From NCBI GenBank assembly GCA_016190245.1, contig JACPQY010000071.1:1-64000 (forward strand): a stretch of DNA of 64,000 bases, read 5' to 3'. The notes under the pieces were generated by a model. That model searched no databases. It saw nothing but the letters and a program-made list of their open reading frames with translations, and had not been told where the DNA came from. Source of the stretch: Nitrospirota bacterium. Its GTDB lineage: Bacteria; JACPQY01. Positions 1 through 6,949 of this stretch are shown here, in pieces. The stretch's first letter is position 1. Each line of letters starts with the position of its first letter. The position numbers and the translations under genes were made by a program.

Positions 1-1096
1 GCCACTCGAAGAGCGTTCCCTCCGGCTTCGGTGAGCCCGATCCGTACCAGGGTGTGGCCGACAGGTCGATCACCAGGCTCACCCGCGCGGCCTTCCCGAT
101 GCGCTGAAGAATCCTGCTCCATTTGATGTGCTCGGCGTCCTCGCCCTTCCGGCCGCGTTTCTCGCCGTAGACGTGGTGCGCCTCGTCGTTGATCACGACG
201 AGGTCGCGCCAGCCGCCCAGCAGCCGGCGGATCGGCGCGTTCGGGTCCTGCCGGGCGCGGCGCTGCATCGCGCGCAGCACCGCCTGCGGGATGAAACGCC
301 CCTCCTCGAGCGGCACCTCGCCCTCGCCGATCCAGTCCTCGCGCTTCGACTCGAGCTGAATGTTCTGCCAGTTGCGCACCAGCACATTCGGGTGGAACTC
401 CTCCCGGTACTCGGGCGGAATCATCTCGAAGGCGTCGTAGAGGTTGTGCTCGCCGGTCGGGTCGAGTCCATCGCCACGCGGGACGCCTTCCACCCGGCTC
501 CGCACCGTGAGGTTGGGCACCAGCACGAGAAAGTTCGCCGACAGCGACGAGCCGCTCACCTTGCGTTTGTGCAGCGTCGCCCAGGTGACGAAGAGCGCCA
601 TCACCACCGTCTTGCCGGTGCCGGTCGCGAGCTTGAGCGCGTAGCGCAGCAATTCGCCTGTCTCGGGCATCTTGCGCCGCCCCTGCACCTCGTAGAGGTA
701 GATAACGGTCTCGACCGCCTCCTGCTGGCAGAAGAAGAACCGCTTGGCGACCGCCCGGCGCTCCTCGTCGCGCTCGAACCACCATTCGAGCAATCGCCGC
801 GTGACAACCGCCGTGCCTGGGTAACCGGCCTGGCGCCACGCGCGCACCTCGCCGCGGAGCTGGTTGACGAAGTCGTTCAGCTCCGCAGCCGAGGCCGAGA
901 GATCGTCGAAGAGCTGGGCCTCCTTGCCGACGACGCCGGCGATGCCGCCCTTCACGTCCTTCGCCGAGGCGAGGAAACGCATGGAGGGCCGGCGCGTCCC
1001 GACGCACTTCGAGCGGCCGCCGGGGAGGAGATGGTAGTGCCTGCTGGGCTCTTGGTAGGCATCGCAGATGACGACCCGATCGACGACGTAGGCCAT
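1..1096 (-). CDS. res: Type III restriction Res-like DEAH helicase, partial (C-terminus beyond left edge)
   Basis: This is the N-terminal 365 residues of a large SF2 helicase/restriction subunit; the frame runs open off the left edge. It has Walker A ATGTGKT (157-163), a DEAH box (304-307) and the SAT motif (346-348), followed by the WYGSGSPKPEG stretch I associate with Res-type helicases that accompany beta-class methyltransferases. The family uses ATP to translocate on DNA and carries a C-terminal nuclease, which lies outside the window. The ATG at 1096 is chosen because the reading frame is continuous from it and an AGGT lies 8 nt upstream. It follows the DUF4062 gene after 66 nt and is the last gene seen of the defence operon. 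The helicase call is firm; restriction specificity is inferred. Confidence 0.85.
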   Translation of the reverse strand, partial: MAYVVDRVVICDAYQEPSRHYHLLPGGRSKCVGTRRPSMRFLASAKDVKGGIAGVVGKEAQLFDDLSASAAELNDFVNQLRGEVRAWRQAGYPGTAVVTRRLLEWWFERDEERRAVAKRFFFCQQEAVETVIYLYEVQGRRKMPETGELLRYALKLATGTGKTVVMALFVTWATLHKRKVSGSSLSANFLVLVPNLTVRSRVEGVPRGDGLDPTGEHNLYDAFEMIPPEYREEFHPNVLVRNWQNIQLESKREDWIGEGEVPLEEGRFIPQAVLRAMQRRARQDPNAPIRRLLGGWRDLVVINDEAHHVYGEKRGRKGEDAEHIKWSRILQRIGKAARVSLVIDLSATPWYGSGSPKPEGTLFEW

Positions 1097-1162
1097 GGGA
1101 CTTACCTGCGCGAGAACTTCATGGTGCGACCTCGAGCGGCCTTAACGCTGGGGTCCTGTGGC

Positions 1163-2653
1163 TCATGAGGGCTTCTCCCGCTTCCTCGCGCCTTCGGCAG
1201 TGAGCCGGTACTTCTGCTTGCTGCTGCGAGGCTTGTCGGGGATCGTCATCTCGATCAGGCCGGCATCGAGCGCTGGTTGCAGATAGGCCCTGCGGAAGTG
1301 CTCGTCGTCTCTCAGCCCGAGTGCCTGCTGGAGCTGTTGACGTGTCATTTCTCCTGTCAGGACGCAGACCAGGCGAACTTCCGGGGTCACTTCCGGGGTC
1401 ACTTCCGGGGTCCTGGCCGGCCGAGGCCGGCCAAGGGTCTGGACGAACTGGCCACCGCTCTGGCGGAACTCGGGCGCGGGCAACCCGGCCTCCCGGCACC
1501 GCGCGATCATGTCGAGAATGCCGCTACCCGCCTTCTCGGCGTACCGGGCCAGGAACATCGGTTCGGCGATCAGCGGGTTGCGGGGGATCGAGGCGTGGGG
1601 CCGCTGGAGATCGTCCAGCGTGAGCGACGGCGGGAGCTCGCCAGGATTCCATATCTCGAGCCGATCAGAGAACAGCATCACCTGCACGCTGGCGTTGCTG
1701 GTGTAATCGCGGTGCGCCACGGCGTTGACGATGGCCTCGGCGACGGCCTCGCGCGGCAGCTCGTAGTCCACCGGCGCCTCGGGCGACAGGGCGCGCGTCC
1801 CGACTCGGCGCGCGACCTTCGACATGACGAAGTCGACCGCCTGATCCACCAGCTCGAACGCGGTGCCCCGGTAGATCTGGTACGACGGGATCGGCTTGCG
1901 CACTTCGGTGCCGTGGAAGTGCAGGCACTTGACCTCGGAGGTCAGGAGGAAGCGCTGCGGATCGCGTGCGAAGAGCAAGACCGCAGCATGGCTGGGCTCG
2001 CTCCCGTCGAGCAGGTTGAGGTGCGCCAGGGCCGTCGCCATGGTTGTGCCGGGTGGCAGCGGATACCCGCGCTGGGACTGCGCGCGCGACAGAAACAAGT
2101 TCAGCTTCTCGGCGGAGAGATCGTCGAGCGACGCGCCCGGGCAGGCGGCGGCATCGAAGGGCTTGGTGCGCAACCGGCCCGTGCGTGCGAGGTGATCCAC
2201 CAGGCTCGCGTAGAGCGCCGCGGTGAGATCCGGCGTGCCCGTGAACCGGCGGCGGATCAACTGCTCGCCAGCCTTGCGGATGAGCGCCGCCATCTTGGGG
2301 TGGCGCGCGCGGTCGTCCGCGCCCTTAACGAAGATGAGCCGCGGCTTGCCCTGGCGCGTGGCCTGATCGAACTCCTGCTCGGTGGGCGAGAGGCCTCGCG
2401 CGTCCTCGGGGCCGTACTCGTTGCCGAAGAGCCCCACGTAGAGTGTCGCGCGGTCCACCTCGTCGAGATACACCGCGTCCGCCCGGGCATCCGCGGCGGG
2501 CAGATCCTCGAACAGGAAGACCATGAAGAAGCGCCGCAGCAGCGCGTCGCCCTCGACAAAGGCCTTCACCGCGCGGCGCTCCTCGGCCAGCTCCTTCTGG
2601 ACGCTGCTGATGAAGATGGTGCCCAATGCCTGGCGCGAGGACATCGTCGTCAT
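1163..2653 (-). CDS. DUF4062 + GHKL (HATPase_c_4) ATP-binding protein
   Basis: A 496-residue protein. Residues about 8-105 match DUF4062 (starting GTIFISSVQKEL), a fold often found at the N-terminus of NTPase and defence proteins. The second half resembles the RecG-like/AlbA_2 ATP-binding family, with AIVNAVAHRDY as the N-box and EKAGSGILDM as a G-box. A linker carries three perfect TPEV repeats, followed by a winged-helix-like C-terminus. The frame stays open upstream to 3439, but the ATG at 2653 has a GGGAGG six bases upstream and overlaps the stop of the effector gene as ATGA, so I start there. The position between the CBASS effector and Res suggests a role in defence sensing or regulation; its biochemical activity is unknown. 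Confidence 0.8.
   Translation of the reverse strand: MTTMSSRQALGTIFISSVQKELAEERRAVKAFVEGDALLRRFFMVFLFEDLPAADARADAVYLDEVDRATLYVGLFGNEYGPEDARGLSPTEQEFDQATRQGKPRLIFVKGADDRARHPKMAALIRKAGEQLIRRRFTGTPDLTAALYASLVDHLARTGRLRTKPFDAAACPGASLDDLSAEKLNLFLSRAQSQRGYPLPPGTTMATALAHLNLLDGSEPSHAAVLLFARDPQRFLLTSEVKCLHFHGTEVRKPIPSYQIYRGTAFELVDQAVDFVMSKVARRVGTRALSPEAPVDYELPREAVAEAIVNAVAHRDYTSNASVQVMLFSDRLEIWNPGELPPSLTLDDLQRPHASIPRNPLIAEPMFLARYAEKAGSGILDMIARCREAGLPAPEFRQSGGQFVQTLGRPRPARTPEVTPEVTPEVRLVCVLTGEMTRQQLQQALGLRDDEHFRRAYLQPALDAGLIEMTIPDKPRSSKQKYRLTAEGARKREKPS
1377..1412. repeat. Three perfect 12-bp tandem repeats inside the DUF4062 gene
   Basis: The unit ACTTCCGGGGTC is repeated three times without mismatch. 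On the coding strand it encodes TPEV repeats in the linker before the C-terminal winged helix. Because the unit is a multiple of three, copy-number change would alter linker length without breaking the frame. Confidence 0.9.
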
Positions 2654-3312
2654 GCGCCTCCCTTGGGCGGGCGGTCGGGCGGCGGGGTCTCGTCGAAGGC
2701 TCTTTTTGCTTCCCCGAAGGTCGCGAAGCTCTTGGCATTCCTGCGGCCGAGCTGCATCGTTCCCCTGGTGTGGCGGTCGGTCCAGTAGTGCCCTTCGAGT
2801 GCGGTCGGCGGCTGTCCCTGAACGTCGAGAAGGAGGGCGCCGTAGTGAATCTCGCTTCGTTCTCCTCTCAGCGGGAGATTCGGCTTGTTCATGTAGACGC
2901 CGGCAACTTGGAAGACACCATCGTTCGACCGCACGATGTTGTGTGCGATGAGCCACGAGGCCGATTCCGGCGTCATGAGTCGCATGCTGAGCGACGAGAA
3001 GGTCTGCCGGATCGCCATGTAGCAGGTGATGGGCCCCGGGGTCGTTCCGGTGTTTGGGGCAACCCACTCGGTTTGAAGCGTCACTTCCCAGGTCCCGCAG
3101 AGAACCGGGCGATTCGTGAACCAGCCGTTCAGCCAGGGCGCCTTCCATAGCCAGTTGTCGAAGACACCGAGGAAGACCAAGAGGATCGGCACGACGGTGG
3201 TGACATGTCTCAACCAACGCAGTTCGACAGCGACGCCGTCGATGATGAGAAGGACGAGCCACGCCACACCGACGAGGAGAACGATGGGCGTGAGGTGGAG
3301 CCGCGAAATCAT
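2650..3312 (-). CDS. Cap15-like CBASS effector (two TM segments plus beta-rich domain)
   Basis: A 220-residue protein with two N-terminal membrane helices (about 8-28 and 35-55), then a soluble, beta-strand-rich domain containing CGTWEVTLQTEW and VYMNKPNLPLRGE. This matches the S-2TMbeta / Cap15 effector class of CBASS. In that family a cyclic nucleotide binds the beta-barrel domain, and membrane disruption kills the infected cell. It lies 6 nt downstream of the CD-NTase stop and overlaps the DUF4062 start by 4 nt, so it is translationally coupled. No nuclease or phospholipase motif is visible. The assignment rests on architecture plus the CD-NTase neighbour. Confidence 0.78.
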   Translation of the reverse strand: MISRLHLTPIVLLVGVAWLVLLIIDGVAVELRWLRHVTTVVPILLVFLGVFDNWLWKAPWLNGWFTNRPVLCGTWEVTLQTEWVAPNTGTTPGPITCYMAIRQTFSSLSMRLMTPESASWLIAHNIVRSNDGVFQVAGVYMNKPNLPLRGERSEIHYGALLLDVQGQPPTALEGHYWTDRHTRGTMQLGRRNAKSFATFGEAKRAFDETPPPDRPPKGGA

Positions 3313-3318
3313 GGCCTG

Positions 3319-4218
3319 CTACTCCAAACCCACATAGTTCCACGCCGCATCGATGAACGCGTGCGCCTGCTGCCGCGTCCACTTCTGCGTGTCGCGGAAC
3401 AGCCACTTGAGCCCACTTATCTCGGTCCACTTCGAGCACCGCTCATCGTCGAGGGTGTTGTTGAAGAGGAAGGCGAGCACTTCGCGGACGGCCTTCTTCC
3501 AAGTCTGCTGGCTGAAGCAGTCGTTCGGCGCGTTGTAGACCATGCATTCGATGAGGAAACCGGGGCAGGCGCTGGCCGCAGCGATCCCCGCGTCCTCCAT
3601 CTCGATGCAGAGCTTCTTGAGGATGCGGACGACGCCTTTGAACGCGCGGCTGGTGGCATCGTTCTTCGCGACGCCGTTGCTGTAGTGCTGCTCGGGCCAG
3701 TTGATGACCTCCTTACCGCTGTCCGATACGAGTTTCACTCCTTCGTGGTAAGAGCCGCTGGTCTGATACCGGCGGTACTCGAAAAAGGGGGCCACGTCCG
3801 CATCGACGCGGTAGGTGTTGGCGCGGACGTCGAACGCCTTGTCTCCACGGTGAACCGCGGCGCGCTCGAAGTGGTTCACGAGCGCCTCCTCGACCTCGTT
3901 CTTGTACTGCGCGTACTCGTAGGATGCGGGCGAGTTCAGACCGAGCTGCTCGCGCGTGTAGCCTTCGGGTAGGTCAAAGAAGAACGTGTCTCGACACAGG
4001 ATTCCCATGTCGATATCGCTCTCCTGCCGGACGTTCACGTTGTTCCGATAGGACCCGTGGATGAATACCTTGATGTCGCGGCGGTTCAGCTTCGCGCTGG
4101 ACGCGATGGCGGCACGGATCGCGCGCGTCGCGTTCTCGCACTGCTCCTGTTCGGTCTGGCTCGGAGGCCCGGCCCAGGTTCCGAAGACGCCCTCCCAGTC
4201 CCGGGTGCTGGCGCCCAT
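3319..4218 (-). CDS. CD-NTase, CBASS cyclic oligonucleotide synthase
   Basis: A 299-residue nucleotidyltransferase of the CD-NTase superfamily. The Pol-beta-type signature is intact: HGSYRNN at 54-60, paired acidic residues D68 and D70 in SDIDMGI, and the third carboxylate D141 in RVDADVAPF. These position two metals for cyclic di- or trinucleotide synthesis. The ATG at 4218 has GGAGGGA seven bases upstream and starts 1 nt after the stop of the 62-residue ORF. With the adjacent two-TM effector it makes a minimal type I CBASS; no Cap2/Cap3 (E1/E2, JAB) or HORMA/TRIP13 genes are present. The product nucleotide cannot be predicted from sequence alone. Confidence 0.88.
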   Translation of the reverse strand: MGASTRDWEGVFGTWAGPPSQTEQEQCENATRAIRAAIASSAKLNRRDIKVFIHGSYRNNVNVRQESDIDMGILCRDTFFFDLPEGYTREQLGLNSPASYEYAQYKNEVEEALVNHFERAAVHRGDKAFDVRANTYRVDADVAPFFEYRRYQTSGSYHEGVKLVSDSGKEVINWPEQHYSNGVAKNDATSRAFKGVVRILKKLCIEMEDAGIAAASACPGFLIECMVYNAPNDCFSQQTWKKAVREVLAFLFNNTLDDERCSKWTEISGLKWLFRDTQKWTRQQAHAFIDAAWNYVGLE

Positions 4219-4219
4219 C

Positions 4220-4408
4220 TCAGTCCCTCCTCCGGTTCCACTCCCGGAAGTGCTTCAGCGTCGCGCGGAGGCGTTCATCGTGGCCCCAGCGCTTGTGGAA
4301 GGTCTCGACGATTTGGACGAGGTGCTTCTCGGAGAGGCCGTTGAGGAGGGCGACGACGGCGTCCGTGAGCCGGATCGCGAGCCCCTGAGAATCGTGGAGG
4401 ACTTTCAT
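4220..4408 (-). CDS. Unrecognised 62-residue protein in the defence operon
   Basis: A short helical, basic protein (MKVLHDSQGLA... ending EWNRRRD) that I do not recognise. Its ATG overlaps the methyltransferase TGA as ATGA, and its stop is one base from the CD-NTase start, so it looks translationally coupled on both sides. That coupling supports a real gene. A longer in-frame reading upstream to 4642 lies inside the methyltransferase gene and is not believable. Possible roles are a CBASS regulator, an antitoxin-like inhibitor or a specificity accessory of the methyltransferase; nothing in the sequence decides between them. Confidence 0.6.
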   Translation of the reverse strand: MKVLHDSQGLAIRLTDAVVALLNGLSEKHLVQIVETFHKRWGHDERLRATLKHFREWNRRRD

Positions 4409-6939
4409 CCCTCCCCCAGGTCTCGCACGACGACCGACTCGTTGCCGTACACGTCCACAACCTTCACCGCGATGCGCTTGTAGCCGCGCACCGGGAACGG
4501 CTCCGAGTCGAGCTTGAGCGTGAACTCCTCCGGGTCTACCTCGGCCCTGAGCGCGGCCTTGATGTTCGGCGCCTTCTTGAAGTCGAAGAACATCTGGCAG
4601 TCCACGAAGCAGTCGCCGTCGTAGTCCTCGTCGAGGTACCACGCCGAGACGTAGCCCGAGTCGGCCTGCTTGTACTCGGTGGTGCGGCGCTTGCGGTCGA
4701 AGAGCGCGACACCGTTGAGCGTAACGCGAAGCTGCTTCTCCTTACCATTCTTCACGGGCGCGACCCCGATATCCGGCAGCGCGAGCGGCGAGAAGAGCAT
4801 CTCCGGCTGCGTCGCCTTGAGCCCCTCGGCGAGGGTGTCCGGTCGGATCATGATCAGCTCGACCTTGACCTTGCCGCGTTTCTCGAGCTGCGACTTCACC
4901 TCGCCCACGTTCGCCTCGAAGGCCCAGCCGAGGACGTGCACCTCGAGGATGCCGGAGGCGAGCGCGTCCTGGACGGCGTCGTTGATCTGCTTGCCGGTCA
5001 CACGGCCAGAGAGCGGCCCGACGGAGATAGCGATCTTGACCTTCTCGGTCTCCGCCACCGCGTGCACGAGCCCGGTCGCGCCCTGGATCGCCGCGTCCTT
5101 GCGGTAGAGGCGGCAGATCACCTCGACATAGTTTTCGAGCTTCGCCGCCTCGCCGATGCCCGGCTCGCGGACGACATAACCCTTCCAGTCCTCGACCGAG
5201 TAGCGGCCAAGGGACATGACCTCGAAGGGGCCGCAGACACGGATGGCACTCTTGTCCACTTCCGGCTGGTCCACGAGCTCTACCTTCTCGGGCTCGAGGT
5301 CGTAGGCGAGGCTCTTCGGAGTGACGCGGTTGACAGCCTTGTAGAGGAAGTTGCCCGAGACCTTCCCATTGCGGGTCTTGTAGTGCTCGAACGTCGCGCC
5401 GAGCAGCCGCTGGCGGGCAACGTTGACCGCAACGCGCGAGGTGTCGCACGTGATCCAGCGCCGTCCGAGCCTCTCAGCTACAAACGCGGTGGTGCCTCCA
5501 CCACAGGCTGGGTCGAAGACCACATCTCCTGGTGCCGTACACATCGCCAACGCCCGCTCGACCACTTTCGGTGGGGTCTGTACCACATAGTGTGTGTCGT
5601 GAGACCGCATGAACCCGCTCACTACCGTGTCATCCCAGATGTTCCATAGCGTGCGAACCGGGAAGTCATTGGCGTACCGGATGGAGAAAATGTTCTTTCC
5701 CTTTTGGCCGATCCTGCCGAGATCAATGAGTCGTGCCATGCCTTCTGGCGTGGTGCTCCAGTGGCGTCCTGGCCGGGGTTTGAAGACCTCACCACGGAAC
5801 CTGACCTCGTACGATCCGGTCTCGCTCTCTCCCTGACTCGTCAGGTCCATGAACATGAGGCGCCGACCATCTGGAACTGCCTCAGTGCTCGTGAGCTGCT
5901 CATCGCTGAGCTGCACCCAGACGCCTTCCGCGGTCTCGACGAAGTTGAAGTCGCTCCGCTCATCCGGCGTACGAGGGCGATACAGCCGGAATGGGCGAAA
6001 CACCTCTGGTGACTTGCAGTACCAAAGGAGGACGTCATAGACGTCGTCTATGGCTTGCGAGCTGCGCCCGGCGGCACGGATGAATGCAATCTGGGACACG
6101 AACGAGGCTCGCTCGAACACTTCGTCCATCAAGGCGCGGACCAAGTGCACATTTTCACTACCTATCTGTACGAAGATAGATCCCGTCTCCGCCAGCAGTT
6201 CCCGGCACAGGTAGAGCCGCTCCTCCAGATACGACAGGTACGAGTGGATCCCCAGCGCCCACGTGTCCCGGAACGCCTTGATCGTCAGCACGTCATCGGC
6301 CGCTTCCTTCTCCTCGTTCTTCGTCGAATCCACCCGCTGCTGGAAGTTCGAGTCATACTTGATGCCGTACGGCGGGTCGATGTAGACCATCTGCACCTTA
6401 CCGCGCAGATTCTCGTAGTGGAGCAGCGACTCCATGACGTGCAATGAGTCGCCGCAGATGAGCTTGTTCTTCCAGCCCTCCTCGTGGGTGTAGAACTCGA
6501 CGCGCTTCGCCCGGTCGCTCTCGCGCAGCGTCTTCTCGAGGTCCGCGAAGAGGTGCCCCTGCCGTGCCGCGCCTGACTTCTCCTCGGCCGCCCGGCGCGC
6601 CCGCTCGATGATCTGCGCGATGCGCGACTCGGAGACGATCTCGTTGCGCTGCAGCGGCAGCACCGGCACCTCGCGCCGGTTGCGCTTGCCCGCCCAGAAG
6701 AGCACCGGGTCCGCCGCCGGGTCCATGTCCAACACCACCGGCCGCTCGTCCCCCTCCGGCAGCTTCCCGACCTCGATCGCCTTGCTCCAGCCGTTGTCCA
6801 TCGGCAGCGTCACCACCAGCTCGTCCGCCGGCAGGAGCGGCGTGTGGCCGGTCTCCGGCGTGCGCGGCTCCTTGATCTCGTCGTAGGTGTAGCGGGTGAC
6901 CTTCTTCGACGGTTTCCCACTCGTTTTCCCTTTGCCCAT
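4405..6939 (-). CDS. mod: Type III-like site-specific DNA methyltransferase (beta class)
   Basis: An 844-residue amino-methyltransferase. The catalytic DPPY motif (188-191) precedes the AdoMet-binding motif DPACGGGT (476-483), the order typical of beta-class Mod subunits of type III restriction systems. N- and C-terminal extensions likely hold target recognition and Res contacts. The frame is open to 7164, but the ATG at 6939 has an excellent AAGGAGGAAGAG just upstream, overlapping the stop of the helicase-nuclease gene 10 nt away. It is likely to modify one DNA strand at N6-adenine. It is separated from its presumed Res partner by the CBASS pair and the DUF4062 protein, which is unusual. Confidence 0.88.
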   Translation of the reverse strand: MGKGKTSGKPSKKVTRYTYDEIKEPRTPETGHTPLLPADELVVTLPMDNGWSKAIEVGKLPEGDERPVVLDMDPAADPVLFWAGKRNRREVPVLPLQRNEIVSESRIAQIIERARRAAEEKSGAARQGHLFADLEKTLRESDRAKRVEFYTHEEGWKNKLICGDSLHVMESLLHYENLRGKVQMVYIDPPYGIKYDSNFQQRVDSTKNEEKEAADDVLTIKAFRDTWALGIHSYLSYLEERLYLCRELLAETGSIFVQIGSENVHLVRALMDEVFERASFVSQIAFIRAAGRSSQAIDDVYDVLLWYCKSPEVFRPFRLYRPRTPDERSDFNFVETAEGVWVQLSDEQLTSTEAVPDGRRLMFMDLTSQGESETGSYEVRFRGEVFKPRPGRHWSTTPEGMARLIDLGRIGQKGKNIFSIRYANDFPVRTLWNIWDDTVVSGFMRSHDTHYVVQTPPKVVERALAMCTAPGDVVFDPACGGGTTAFVAERLGRRWITCDTSRVAVNVARQRLLGATFEHYKTRNGKVSGNFLYKAVNRVTPKSLAYDLEPEKVELVDQPEVDKSAIRVCGPFEVMSLGRYSVEDWKGYVVREPGIGEAAKLENYVEVICRLYRKDAAIQGATGLVHAVAETEKVKIAISVGPLSGRVTGKQINDAVQDALASGILEVHVLGWAFEANVGEVKSQLEKRGKVKVELIMIRPDTLAEGLKATQPEMLFSPLALPDIGVAPVKNGKEKQLRVTLNGVALFDRKRRTTEYKQADSGYVSAWYLDEDYDGDCFVDCQMFFDFKKAPNIKAALRAEVDPEEFTLKLDSEPFPVRGYKRIAVKVVDVYGNESVVVRDLGEG

Positions 6940-6949
6940 CTCTTCCTCC

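Noticed and set aside
2654-3439. N-terminal extension of the DUF4062 protein frame
   Set aside because: It lies over the Cap15-like gene in another frame, has no domain similarity, and a good ribosome binding site precedes the internal ATG at 2653.
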